From NCBI GenBank assembly GCA_013813185.1, contig JACCSD010000125.1, positions 1-10,753 of the forward strand: a DNA stretch of 10,753 bases, given 5' to 3'. Of the stretch, positions 1-6,873 are shown piece after piece. This stretch comes from Burkholderiaceae bacterium. GTDB lineage: Bacteria; Pseudomonadota; Gammaproteobacteria; Burkholderiales; Burkholderiaceae_F. Position numbers and translations under genes: made by a program. Positions within the stretch are counted from its first letter, which is position 1. Each line of letters begins with the position of its first letter. Under the pieces are notes generated by a model. That model did no database searches and was not told where the DNA came from. It saw only the letters and a program-made list of their open reading frames with translations.

Positions 1-1508
1 ACGACAACGGCGAGCTCGATGTGAAGCCGGGTGATTTCGTATCGGTCGCGATCGAGTCGCTCGAGAACGGCTATGGCGACACCATTTTGTCGCGCGACAA
101 GGCCAAGCGCTTGTCGGCGTGGATGAATCTCGAAAAGGCGCTCGATTCCGCGGAGCTCGTTGTCGGAACGATCACCGGCAAAGTCAAAGGTGGACTGACC
201 GTGATGATCAACGGCATCCGTGCATTCTTGCCCGGCTCGCTGGTCGACACGCGTCCCGTCAAGGACACGACGCCGTTCGAAGGCAAGACGATGGACTTTA
301 AGGTCATCAAGCTCGACCGCAAGCGGAACAACGTCGTCGTGTCACGCCGCGCGGTGGTCGAGGCAAGCATGGGCGAAGAGCGCGCGAAGCTGCTCGACAA
401 CCTGAAAGAAGGCGCGGTCGTCAAGGGCACCGTCAAGAACATCACCGACTACGGTGCGTTCGTAGATCTGGGCGGCATCGATGGCCTGTTGCACATCACC
501 GATCTCGCGTGGCGCCGCGTACGGCATCCGAGCGAGGTCGTGCAGGTCGGGCAGGAAATCACCGCCAAGGTGTTGAAGTTCGATCAGGAAAAGAACCGCG
601 TCTCGCTCGGCGTCAAGCAGCTTGGGGAGGACCCGTGGGTGGGCCTCGCGCGCCGCTATCCGCAGGGCACGCGCTTGTTCGGCAAGATCACCAACATCAC
701 CGACTACGGTGCGTTCGTTGAAATCGAAGCGGGCATCGAAGGCCTGGTGCACGTGTCGGAAATGGATTGGACCAACAAGAACGTCGACCCGAAAAAAGTC
801 GTCAATCTCGGCGACGAAGTCGAAGTGATGGTGCTCGAGATCGACGAAGATCGGCGCCGGATTTCGCTTGGCATGAAGCAGTGCAAACCCAATCCGTGGG
901 ACGACTTTGCGCAGCAGCACAAGAAGGGCGACAAGGTCGGCGGGGCGATTAAATCGATCACCGATTTCGGCGTGTTCATCGGACTTCCTGGCGGCATCGA
1001 CGGCCTGGTGCATCTATCCGACTTGTCGTGGTCGGAGCCTGGCGAAGAGGCGGTCCGTCGGTACAAGAAGGGCGACGAGATCGAGGCCATGGTGCTGGCG
1101 ATCGACACCGAGCGCGAGCGCATCTCGCTCGGCGTCAAGCAGATGTCGGGCGATCCGTTTACCAACTTTGCCGCGGGCCACGAAAAGGGCGCGATGGTCG
1201 AAGGCACGGTGAAGTCGGTCGACGCGAAGGGCGCGGTGATCGATCTCGGCAGCGACGTCGAAGGCTTCCTGCGCGCATCGGAGATCGCGGCCGATCGGGT
1301 CGAAGACGCGCGCAACCATCTGAAGGAAGGTGATGCCGTTAACGCGATGATCATCAATATCGATCGCAAGAATCGCAACATCAACCTGTCGGTGAAGGCC
1401 AAGGACAGCGTCGAAACCGCGGCAACGATGGAGCGCATGCAGTCCGAAGCGCAAACCGGCACCACCAATCTGGGCGCCCTGTTGAAGGCAAAGTTGGACA
1501 ACAAGTAA
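1..1508 (+). CDS. rpsA: 30S ribosomal protein S1, 5'-truncated by the window edge
   Basis: S1 binds mRNA on the 30S subunit and helps dock and unfold messages with weak Shine-Dalgarno signals. The reading frame is open to the left edge (first full codon at 3). The GTG at 21 is an internal valine, not a start, because the residues before it continue S1 domain 1. About 501 residues are visible; E. coli S1 has 557, so roughly 55-70 N-terminal residues are missing. Counting from the codon at 21, OB-fold S1 domains lie at about 45-112, 130-200, 216-288, 303-375 and 390-462, after the tail of domain 1. Domains 3 and 4 carry the typical NITDYGAF motif, and domains 3-5 end in LGVKQ or LGMKQ. The gene ends in TAA. 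ihfB follows, as in many proteobacteria. Identity is certain; only the start is unseen. Confidence 0.98.
   Translation, partial: DNGELDVKPGDFVSVAIESLENGYGDTILSRDKAKRLSAWMNLEKALDSAELVVGTITGKVKGGLTVMINGIRAFLPGSLVDTRPVKDTTPFEGKTMDFKVIKLDRKRNNVVVSRRAVVEASMGEERAKLLDNLKEGAVVKGTVKNITDYGAFVDLGGIDGLLHITDLAWRRVRHPSEVVQVGQEITAKVLKFDQEKNRVSLGVKQLGEDPWVGLARRYPQGTRLFGKITNITDYGAFVEIEAGIEGLVHVSEMDWTNKNVDPKKVVNLGDEVEVMVLEIDEDRRRISLGMKQCKPNPWDDFAQQHKKGDKVGGAIKSITDFGVFIGLPGGIDGLVHLSDLSWSEPGEEAVRRYKKGDEIEAMVLAIDTERERISLGVKQMSGDPFTNFAAGHEKGAMVEGTVKSVDAKGAVIDLGSDVEGFLRASEIAADRVEDARNHLKEGDAVNAMIINIDRKNRNINLSVKAKDSVETAATMERMQSEAQTGTTNLGALLKAKLDNK
438..463 (+). repeat. Exact 26-base in-frame repeat within rpsA, copy 1
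   Basis: This stretch encodes NITDYGAFV in S1 domain 3 and is identical, base for base, to 693-718 in domain 4. The two copies are 255 bases apart, exactly 85 codons, so they occupy equivalent positions in paralogous domains. It is protein-coding DNA; the identity could reflect codon choice under strong selection or local gene conversion. Confidence 0.85.
693..718 (+). repeat. Exact 26-base in-frame repeat within rpsA, copy 2
   Basis: Second copy of the 26-base identity described at 438-463, here encoding NITDYGAFV in S1 domain 4. Sequence on both sides diverges at once at synonymous and non-synonymous sites, so the identity is local. Confidence 0.85.
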
Positions 1509-1511
1509 GCT

Positions 1512-1531
1512 GCCGGCGCGCCAGCGCCGGC
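1512..1531 (+). terminator. Perfect GC hairpin between rpsA and ihfB, without a U-tract
   Basis: GCCGGCGC (1512-1519) and GCGCCGGC (1524-1531) form a perfect 8-bp stem around a GCCA loop, three bases after the rpsA stop. The bases that follow (TTCCCTGTC) are only moderately T-rich, so a complete Rho-independent terminator is unlikely. It could be a partial terminator or attenuator, or a 3'-end stabiliser or processing site setting the S1/IHF ratio. The structure is visible; its role is inference. Confidence 0.5.
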
Positions 1532-1550
1532 TTCCCTGTCTATGAAAACA

Positions 1551-1871
1551 ATGACGAAGTCGGAGCTGATCGGGCGCCTCGCGGAGCGCAATCCGCGGCT
1601 GGTCGCGCGCGATGCGGATGAAGCGGTCAATACGATGCTTGATGCGATGACCGAAGCACTGTCGACCGGGCAACGCATCGAGATTCGCGGCTTCGGCAGT
1701 TTTGCGTTGAATTATCGGCCGCCGCGAGTTGGGCGTAATCCGAAGTCGGGTGATCGCGTACAGGTGCCGGCCAAGCATGTGCCGCACTTCAAGGCCGGGA
1801 AGGAACTGCGCGAGCGCGTCGATGGCCACGAGGGCATCGACCCGGCCGCCGACGGCGAGTTGGACGAATAG
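1551..1871 (+). CDS. ihfB: Integration host factor subunit beta
   Basis: This is the beta subunit of IHF, the heterodimeric nucleoid protein that bends DNA sharply at specific sites; its partner IhfA is not in the window. The product begins MTKSELI, as in E. coli IhfB, and carries the signature RIEIRGFGSF at about 42-51 and the beta-arm GRNPKSG with Pro64, the residue that intercalates into DNA. It has 106 residues against 94 in E. coli; the extra length is an acidic tail after ERVDG, as remembered for Burkholderia-type proteins. An in-frame ATG three codons upstream (1542) would add MKT, but family alignment favours 1551. Neither start has a clear Shine-Dalgarno sequence, so translation may depend on S1 or on coupling to rpsA. 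A strong terminator follows. Confidence 0.96.
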   Translation: MTKSELIGRLAERNPRLVARDADEAVNTMLDAMTEALSTGQRIEIRGFGSFALNYRPPRVGRNPKSGDRVQVPAKHVPHFKAGKELRERVDGHEGIDPAADGELDE

Positions 1872-1885
1872 CTTCGGGTTCGCAC

Positions 1886-1916
1886 AAAGGCCGCAATCGG
1901 ATTGCGGCCTTTTTTT
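1886..1916 (+). terminator. Rho-independent terminator after ihfB
   Basis: A perfect 12-bp stem (AAAGGCCGCAAT at 1886-1897 with its complement at 1901-1912) has a 3-base CGG loop and runs into a T-tract, with seven T in a row at 1910-1916. It lies 15 bases after the ihfB stop and separates rpsA-ihfB from lapAB. Confidence 0.92.
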
Positions 1917-1929
1917 CGCGCGCATTCCC

Positions 1930-1935
1930 TACAAT
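1930..1935 (+). promoter_or_regulatory. Candidate -10 element for lapA-lapB-cysM
   Basis: TACAAT matches the sigma-70 -10 consensus at five of six positions and lies 33 bases before the lapA ATG, just after the ihfB terminator. The -35 position would fall on the terminator stem and shows no good TTGACA match, so this is a suggestion only. Downstream, GAGGG at 1955-1959 is a well-placed Shine-Dalgarno sequence for lapA (8-base spacer). Confidence 0.4.
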
Positions 1936-1967
1936 GAAGATCCTGTGAACGATCGAGGGCTCGTCGC

Positions 1968-2303
1968 ATGAAGCTCGCCGCGTGGCTGCTCAAGCTGGGA
2001 TTCTTTCTGCTGGTGTTGTGGTTTGCTCTTAAGAACACCACGCCAGTGCCGGTGCGTTTCAACTCGGAGCTCGCGTGGGAGCACGTTCCATTGATCGTTG
2101 TCATGCTGGTTTGCGTAGCACTCGGTGCGTTGCTGGGAGCGCTGGCGTTGTCGCTGCCGATCTACAAGATGCGTAGGGAAGTGACGCAGCTGCGGCGGTC
2201 AGGCGCGCTGCCATCGACGTCCGAATCATCAGCCGAGCGCATGGCAAGCGCGGCACGCCAATCGGGTGCCGTGGCCGAATTGGGAAGCGGCGAACGGTCG
2301 TGA
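1968..2303 (+). CDS. lapA: LapA domain (DUF1049) inner-membrane protein
   Basis: This small membrane protein is encoded just before lapB. In E. coli LapA associates with LapB (YciM) at the inner membrane in control of LPS assembly. The 111-residue product has two hydrophobic helices, at about 3-21 and 40-66. The connecting segment holds the family pattern LKNTTPVPVRF (about 21-31). After the second helix comes the basic segment YKMRREVTQLRR (about 66-77), then a low-complexity Ser/Ala-rich tail probably in the cytoplasm. The ATG at 1968 is preceded by GAGGG at a good distance. E. coli LapA is about 100 residues, so the length fits. lapB starts 24 bases after the stop. Assignment rests on topology, motif and lapB linkage. 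Confidence 0.9.
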   Translation: MKLAAWLLKLGFFLLVLWFALKNTTPVPVRFNSELAWEHVPLIVVMLVCVALGALLGALALSLPIYKMRREVTQLRRSGALPSTSESSAERMASAARQSGAVAELGSGERS

Positions 2304-2327
2304 CAAAACCGCGAGCGGCCTGCCCAC

Positions 2328-3509
2328 ATGGAGTTTGAGCTCTGGTATCTGCTGTCGCTCCCGCTTCTGTTTGCAGCAGGCTGGTTTTTCCGCGGATTCG
2401 AGTCGCGCGTTCGTGAAACGGACAACGCGGCGCTGCCGCGCTCTTACTTTCGCGGCCTGAATCACCTGCTGAACGATCAGCCTGACAAAGCGATCGATGC
2501 CTTCATCGAGGTCGTCAAGCTGGATTCAGAAACGATCGAGTTGCACCAGGCGCTCGGCAATCTGTTTCGCCGGCGTGGCGAGTTCGATCGGGCCGTCCGC
2601 ATTCACACCCATCTGCTGAACCGCGCGGATCTGCCCGGGCGGCAACGCTCGCAAGCGCTCGACGAACTGGGGCAGGACTATTTAAAAGCCGGTTTGCTCG
2701 ATCGTGCCGAAGACGCGTTCGTGCAACTGCTGCAAGATCGGCACCATCGCTTTGATGCGTTGCGTGCGCTGCTGCGCATTTACCAAATGGAGCGCGAGTG
2801 GTTGAAGGCTGTCGACTGCGCACGGCAACTGCAGCGCGAAGCCGGCGAATCACACTACGTTGCCATTTCGCACTATTACTGTGAGCTGGCGAGCGATGCG
2901 TTGGTACGTAATGACCTGGATGAGGCGCAGCGGGCGATCGACGAGGCGCTGACGGCCAACCGGAAGTCGATCCGGGCGCTGATCCTGGCGGGCGACATCG
3001 CGGCGAAGCGAGGCGACCCGGAAGAAGCTTGGCGGCAATGGCGCCGGGTAGAAAATGCTTCGGCCGAGCATGTGCCCTTGATCGCGGCCCGTGTCGCCGA
3101 CGCGATGGCTGCTCAAGGCCGCGAGGGTGACGCGCTTAACTGGCTCGAGCGCGCGCTGCTGGATGCGCCATCGATTGACCTGCTGGATATTGTTGCGCAC
3201 CGCGCCACTGCGTGGCGCGGTGCTGCGGTTGCCGAAAACATGATCGCGCAGGAAACGCAGCGGCATCCTTCACTGCTGGGCTTCGAGCGGCTACTCGAGG
3301 CACGAATGGCGATCAATCAGAGCACCGGCACGGATGACGGAGAGCTGCGATTGCTCAGCTCGCTGTTAAGCAATCACACACAAAAGCTCGCGCGTTACCG
3401 CTGCAGCAAGTGCGGCTTTCGCGCGCGCGAGTTTCACTGGAATTGCCCCGGTTGTTCCAGTTGGGACAGTTATCCGCCGCGCCGCCTCGAGGAACTGGAC
3501 GTCGCGTGA
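2328..3509 (+). CDS. lapB: LPS assembly protein B (TPR protein with rubredoxin-like metal site)
   Basis: In E. coli LapB regulates LPS synthesis by promoting FtsH degradation of LpxC, the committed lipid A enzyme, and is anchored in the inner membrane facing the cytoplasm. This 393-residue protein (E. coli 389) has one N-terminal hydrophobic helix (about 4-21), then tetratricopeptide-like helical repeats over about 50-330. Family stretches include ALGNLFRRRGEFDRAVRIH (about 75-93) and YLKAGLLDRAEDAF (about 118-131). The C-terminal rubredoxin-type zinc knuckle is complete, with Cys359, Cys362, Cys373 and Cys376 in CSKCGF and CPGCSSW. The ribosome-binding site upstream is weak (GAGCGG at about 2312). 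The stop codon overlaps the likely GTG start of cysM. Confidence 0.95.
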   Translation: MEFELWYLLSLPLLFAAGWFFRGFESRVRETDNAALPRSYFRGLNHLLNDQPDKAIDAFIEVVKLDSETIELHQALGNLFRRRGEFDRAVRIHTHLLNRADLPGRQRSQALDELGQDYLKAGLLDRAEDAFVQLLQDRHHRFDALRALLRIYQMEREWLKAVDCARQLQREAGESHYVAISHYYCELASDALVRNDLDEAQRAIDEALTANRKSIRALILAGDIAAKRGDPEEAWRQWRRVENASAEHVPLIAARVADAMAAQGREGDALNWLERALLDAPSIDLLDIVAHRATAWRGAAVAENMIAQETQRHPSLLGFERLLEARMAINQSTGTDDGELRLLSSLLSNHTQKLARYRCSKCGFRAREFHWNCPGCSSWDSYPPRRLEELDVA

Positions 3510-4429
3510 TTGCGGCGGCGGACGGAGTGTTTGGCACGATCGAACAAACTATCGGTAACACGCCGCTGGTGCGGCTGCAGCGCATCGCTGCACCAGAAAA
3601 CGCCCGGCGCAACAACGTCATCCTGGGAAAACTCGAGGGCAACAATCCAGGCGGATCGGTCAAGGACCGACCAGCGTGGTCGATGATCGCTCGCGCGCAG
3701 GAGCGCGGGCAGATTCGGCGTGGCGATCGCTTGATCGAGGCCACCAGCGGCAACACCGGCATCGCCCTGGCAATGATCGCCGCGATGACCGGTTATCGCA
3801 TGACTTTGGTGATGCCCGATAACCTGAGCTTCGAACGCCGCTCGAGCATGCGCGCCTACGGCGCAGAGTTGCTGCTAACGCCGTCGGACAAAGGGGGCAT
3901 GGAATACGCGCGCGATCTCGCGCTCGAGATGCAGGCACGCGGCGAAGGGGTGGTGCTCGATCAGTTCGCCAATGCGGACAATCCGCGCGTGCACTACGAA
4001 ACTACCGGCCCGGAGATCTGGCGCGACACCGGAGGCCGCATCACGCACTTCGTCAGTGCGATGGGAACGACCGGGACGATCATGGGCGTGTCGCGCTACC
4101 TGAAGGAAGGCAACCCGGCGATTCAGATCGTTGGTGCGCAACCGGCCGAAGGCTCGCAGATTCCCGGTATTCGAAAATGGCCCGAAGCCTATCTGCCGAA
4201 GATTTATGACGCCGCGCGCGTCGACCGTATCGAATCGGTCGCGCAGGTCGACGCCGAAGTCATGACGCGCCGACTGGCAGCCGAGGAAGGAATCTTTTGC
4301 GGTGTTTCGGCGGGCGGTGCCTGTGCAATCGCGCTGCGCGTCGCGGCTGAAGTCGAGGACGCGACTATCGTATTTGTCGTGTGCGATCGCGGGGATCGCT
4401 ACCTATCGACCGGCGTTTTTCCCGGCTGA
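3506..4429 (+). CDS. cysM: Cysteine synthase B (O-acetylserine sulfhydrylase, CysM type)
   Basis: CysM is a pyridoxal-phosphate enzyme that makes cysteine, or S-sulfocysteine from thiosulfate, from O-acetylserine in the cytoplasm. With the GTG at 3506 the protein has 307 residues (E. coli CysM 303). The PLP lysine is Lys53 in GSVKDRP, a CysM-type context that differs from CysK. The substrate-binding loop TSGNTG is at 80-85, the phosphate-binding GTTGT at 187-191, and IPGIRKWP at about 219-226 is CysM-like. GTG 3506 overlaps the lapB stop in a GTGA arrangement. GTG 3527 (300 residues) is equally compatible with the family start just before TIEQTIGNTP. The frame stays open upstream inside lapB, but that part resembles no cysteine synthase. 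The - strand fumarase gene converges 21 bases downstream. Confidence 0.93.
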   Translation: MIAAADGVFGTIEQTIGNTPLVRLQRIAAPENARRNNVILGKLEGNNPGGSVKDRPAWSMIARAQERGQIRRGDRLIEATSGNTGIALAMIAAMTGYRMTLVMPDNLSFERRSSMRAYGAELLLTPSDKGGMEYARDLALEMQARGEGVVLDQFANADNPRVHYETTGPEIWRDTGGRITHFVSAMGTTGTIMGVSRYLKEGNPAIQIVGAQPAEGSQIPGIRKWPEAYLPKIYDAARVDRIESVAQVDAEVMTRRLAAEEGIFCGVSAGGACAIALRVAAEVEDATIVFVVCDRGDRYLSTGVFPG

Positions 4430-4436
4430 CGCCGGG
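4421..4436. other. Short hairpin between convergent cysM and fumarase genes
   Basis: CCCGGC and GCCGGG form a perfect 6-bp stem with loop TGAC, which is the cysM stop codon plus one base. On the + strand no T-tract follows; on the - strand the hairpin is followed by an A-run. It is therefore not a clear intrinsic terminator for either gene, and no other one was seen in the 21-base gap. Confidence 0.3.
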
Positions 4437-4450
4437 CGGCGCCCTTAACG

Positions 4451-5974
4451 TCACGCCACCGCAACCGGAATCTTGCCGATCCTCTGTTGCCACTCGCGTG
4501 GGCCGGTCTGATGCACGGACGTGCCATTAGCACTGACCGCCACTGTGACCGGCATGTCTCGCACATCGAATTCATAGATCGCTTCCATGCCGAGGTCGGC
4601 GAATGCGACCACGCGCGCGCTCTTGATCGCTTTGGCAACCAGATAAGCAGCGCCGCCGATCGCCATCAGATACGCGCTCCGGTGCTTGCGTATCGCATCG
4701 ATGGCTACCGGTCCACGCTCGGCCTTGCCGATCATCGCGATCAACCCGGTTTGCGCCAGCATCATCTCGGTGAACTTGTCCATCCGCGTTGCTGTCGTCG
4801 GCCCTGCCGGTCCGACCACCTCGTTACGCACCGGATCGACCGGACCGACGTAGTAAATCACGCGATTGGTGAAGTCGACCGGCAACTTTTCGTTTCTCGT
4901 CAACATGTCGGCGATGCGCTTATGGGCGGCATCGCGGCCGGTCAACATGCGGCCATTGAGCAGCAGCGTCTGGCCCGGCGCCCACGACGCGACCTCCTCT
5001 TTCGTCAGCGTGTCGAGATCGACTCGAGTGCTGCGGTTGTAATCGGGCTGCCAGTTCACGTCCGGCCACAGATCGAGCGCTGGCGGCTCGATGTAGGCGG
5101 GCCCCGAACCGTCGAGCACGAAGTGCGCGTGGCGCGTCGCTGCGCAGTTCGGGATCAACGCGACCGGCTTGCCGGCCGCGTGCGTCGGATACATCTTGAT
5201 CTTGATGTCGAGCACCGTGGTCAACCCGCCCAGCCCCTGTGCCCCAATGCCGAGCGCGTTCACCTTGTCGTACAGCTCGACGCGCAGCTTCTCGACATCT
5301 GTGCGAGGGCCACGTTGCTTCAGGTCGAACATGTCGATGTCCTCCATCAGCGCTTCCTTGGCGAGCAGCATTGCCTTCTCCGCGGTGCCGCCGATACCGA
5401 TACCGAGCATGCCCGGCGGGCACCATCCGGCGCCCATCGTCGGCACTGTTTGAAGCACCCAATCGACGATCGAATCACTCGGATTCAACATGACAAACTT
5501 GCTTTTGTTTTCGGAGCCACCGCCTTTGGCTGCCACCGTCACATCGACGGTATCTCCAGGCACTAGTTGAACGTTGATCACGGCCGGGGTGTTGTCGCCG
5601 GTATTTTTGCGAGCGAACTCGGGGGGATCGACAATCGACGCACGCAGCAGGTTGTCTGGATGGTTGTAACCACGACGCACGCCCTCATTGACCGCATCTT
5701 CAAGCGTCCCCTCGAAGCCATCCAGTCGCACGTTCATACCGATCTTCAGAAACACATTGACGATGCCGGTGTCCTGGCAAATCGGCCGCCTTCCTTCGGC
5801 GCACATGCGCGAGTTGGTCAGGATCTGCGCAATCGCATCCTTGGCGGCGGCGCTTTTTTCACCCTCGTACGCGCGAGCAAGATGGCTGATGTAGTCGGCC
5901 GGATGGTAGTAGCTGATGTATTGCAGCGCGGCGGCAATGCTCTCGACCAAGTCGGCCTGACGAATGCTTGTCAT
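4451..5974 (-). CDS. fumA: Class I fumarate hydratase (single-chain, iron-sulfur type)
   Basis: This enzyme interconverts fumarate and malate in the TCA cycle, using an oxygen-sensitive [4Fe-4S] cluster in which one iron binds substrate. The 507-residue chain has both halves of the single-chain FumA/FumB-type enzyme. The likely cluster ligands are Cys66 (RPICQDTG), Cys185 (GAGWCPPG) and Cys277 (PNCAATRH). Their spacing of 119 and 92 residues is close to that in the structurally known Leishmania enzyme. The C-terminal half carries GPAGPTTATRMD (about 388-399). The start is ATG 5974, with GAGGGAA (5980-5986) 5 bases upstream and a 4-base ATGA overlap with the preceding yqhA-like gene. The symbol fumA follows E. 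coli usage; tartrate dehydratase is a related alternative, but the unsplit chain favours fumarase. Confidence 0.95.
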   Translation of the reverse strand: MTSIRQADLVESIAAALQYISYYHPADYISHLARAYEGEKSAAAKDAIAQILTNSRMCAEGRRPICQDTGIVNVFLKIGMNVRLDGFEGTLEDAVNEGVRRGYNHPDNLLRASIVDPPEFARKNTGDNTPAVINVQLVPGDTVDVTVAAKGGGSENKSKFVMLNPSDSIVDWVLQTVPTMGAGWCPPGMLGIGIGGTAEKAMLLAKEALMEDIDMFDLKQRGPRTDVEKLRVELYDKVNALGIGAQGLGGLTTVLDIKIKMYPTHAAGKPVALIPNCAATRHAHFVLDGSGPAYIEPPALDLWPDVNWQPDYNRSTRVDLDTLTKEEVASWAPGQTLLLNGRMLTGRDAAHKRIADMLTRNEKLPVDFTNRVIYYVGPVDPVRNEVVGPAGPTTATRMDKFTEMMLAQTGLIAMIGKAERGPVAIDAIRKHRSAYLMAIGGAAYLVAKAIKSARVVAFADLGMEAIYEFDVRDMPVTVAVSANGTSVHQTGPREWQQRIGKIPVAVA

Positions 5975-6615
5975 GCGTGTTCCCTCGCCGCCTTGCCGGC
6001 ACCCACCATAAGCCGGTCGGTCGAAGCAACCGCCATCGCCGACAGCAGGAAAGTAATATGAATCACGGTCTGCGCGATCAACGCTTTCTCCGAGTAGTTT
6101 TCGGCGTTGATAAACGTCTTCAACAGATGAATCGAGCTGATGCCGATGATCGCAGTGGCCAGCTTGACCTTAAGCACGCTGGCGTTGACGTGCGACAGCC
6201 ACTCCGGCTGATCGGGATGACCTTCCAGATACATGCGCGACACGAACGTTTCGTAGCCGCCGATGATCACCATGATCAGCAGGTTCGAGATCATTACGAC
6301 ATCGATCAACGCCAGGACGACCAGCATGATCACGGTTTCGTTAAGCTGGGGTGGCTCGTAGCCTACGATGACACCGTCTTTGACTATCGCGGGCAGTTGA
6401 TAATCAATGCTCTTAATCAGCATGTCCAGCGCAGCCGCGTCGCCAAACGCAGCTTCGACCAGATGCACCAGCTCGACCCAGAAGTGATACACATAGACCG
6501 CCTGCGCCAGGATCAGGCCGATGTACAGCGGCAGTTGCAGCCAGCGCGTGGCGAAGATCAGCGGCACGAGCGGGATGGGCCGCGCGACGGCGCGCTCTAG
6601 ATCAGTGGCGGACAT
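5971..6615 (-). CDS. yqhA: YqhA / TIGR00645 family inner-membrane protein of unknown function
   Basis: This multi-pass membrane protein belongs to a family with no established biochemical role. From ATG 6615 it has 214 residues (E. coli YqhA about 164). Hydrophobic segments lie at about 26-44, 93-118, 148-168 and 182-198. The family signature GGYETFVSR is at about 119-127, and SIHLLKTFI in the third segment matches YqhA. The extra length is mainly a polar loop at about 58-92 and an N-terminal tail. An in-frame GTG at 6669 would add 18 residues, but neither start has a clear ribosome-binding site; 6615 is chosen because the added residues are Pro/Ser-rich and not family-like. The stop overlaps the fumarase start, so the two are probably cotranscribed and translationally coupled. 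Confidence 0.85.
   Translation of the reverse strand: MSATDLERAVARPIPLVPLIFATRWLQLPLYIGLILAQAVYVYHFWVELVHLVEAAFGDAAALDMLIKSIDYQLPAIVKDGVIVGYEPPQLNETVIMLVVLALIDVVMISNLLIMVIIGGYETFVSRMYLEGHPDQPEWLSHVNASVLKVKLATAIIGISSIHLLKTFINAENYSEKALIAQTVIHITFLLSAMAVASTDRLMVGAGKAAREHA
5980..5986 (-). promoter_or_regulatory. Ribosome-binding site of the fumarase gene, inside yqhA
   Basis: On the - strand this reads GAGGGAA, 5 bases before the fumarase ATG at 5974. It lies in the last codons of the yqhA-like gene, supports the chosen fumarase start and fits translational coupling. Confidence 0.75.
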
Positions 6616-6873
6616 GGAGGACTTGGGCGTGGGAGGAGGCGAAATTCTATCCGGCGCGCCGTTTGCCACCTATTGAGCGGGCAACCGCCGCCCTCATATC
6701 CGAACTAGCCGAACCCGACGATGTTCGGGTGGTCCAACGCTCCGATCCGTCGGCGAGGTGTGTAAGCGATGCTGGGGAATACGATGTAGCGTAGTTGAAA
6801 ACTGCGGATGTTCTACTTGCGGGTCCTAACCGGCTCGCTAACCGATTTTTCATCACTCTTTGGAGAAGACTTT
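6616..6873. promoter_or_regulatory. Divergent intergenic region between yqhA-like gene and htpX
   Basis: These 258 bases must hold the promoters of both divergent units, but no sigma-70 or sigma-32 promoter can be assigned with confidence. TTGAAA at 6795-6800 resembles a -35 for htpX but has no good -10 at 16-18 bases. Visible structure is a cluster of CCGAAC hexamers (6700-6728) and two CTAACCG copies 12 bases apart (6826-6832 and 6838-6844). A - strand frame crossing the region looks like a chance product. Confidence 0.5.
6700..6728. repeat. Cluster of three CCGAAC hexamers (two direct, one inverted)
   Basis: CCGAAC occurs at 6700-6705 and 6709-6714, and its complement GTTCGG at 6723-6728. 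The second and third can form an inverted pair with an 8-base loop; an alternative pairing is ACCCGA with TCGGGT. The position between divergent promoters suggests a possible operator or a folded 5' leader. No known regulator motif was recognised. Confidence 0.45.

Noticed and set aside
704..1925. Long - strand frames antisense to rpsA and ihfB (also 342-1013)
   Set aside because: Antisense frames stay open by chance in GC-rich coding DNA. Their translations resemble no family, and the + strand proteins are certain.
3410..3505. Upstream ATG start for cysM inside lapB
   Set aside because: The extra residues are Arg/Leu-rich, unlike any cysteine synthase N-terminus, and would overlap the conserved LapB zinc knuckle by 100 bases.
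4487..5566. A 359-codon + strand frame antisense to the fumarase gene
   Set aside because: Its translation is low-complexity and rich in Arg and His, typical of a shadow of a highly coding opposite strand.
6616..6669. GTG start at 6669 for the yqhA-like gene
   Set aside because: It adds 18 Pro/Ser-rich residues not typical of the family and has no ribosome-binding site. It is kept as an alternative, since ATG 6615 is also weak upstream.
6647..6856. A 69-codon - strand frame covering the divergent intergenic region
   Set aside because: It overlaps the start region of the yqhA-like gene, has no recognisable family or clear ribosome-binding site, and has random-looking Ser/Arg/Ala composition.
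6808..6873. Upstream ATG start for htpX
   Set aside because: Family proteins start at MKRIALF or MMRIALF, and the GGAG sequence is correctly placed only for ATG 6874.
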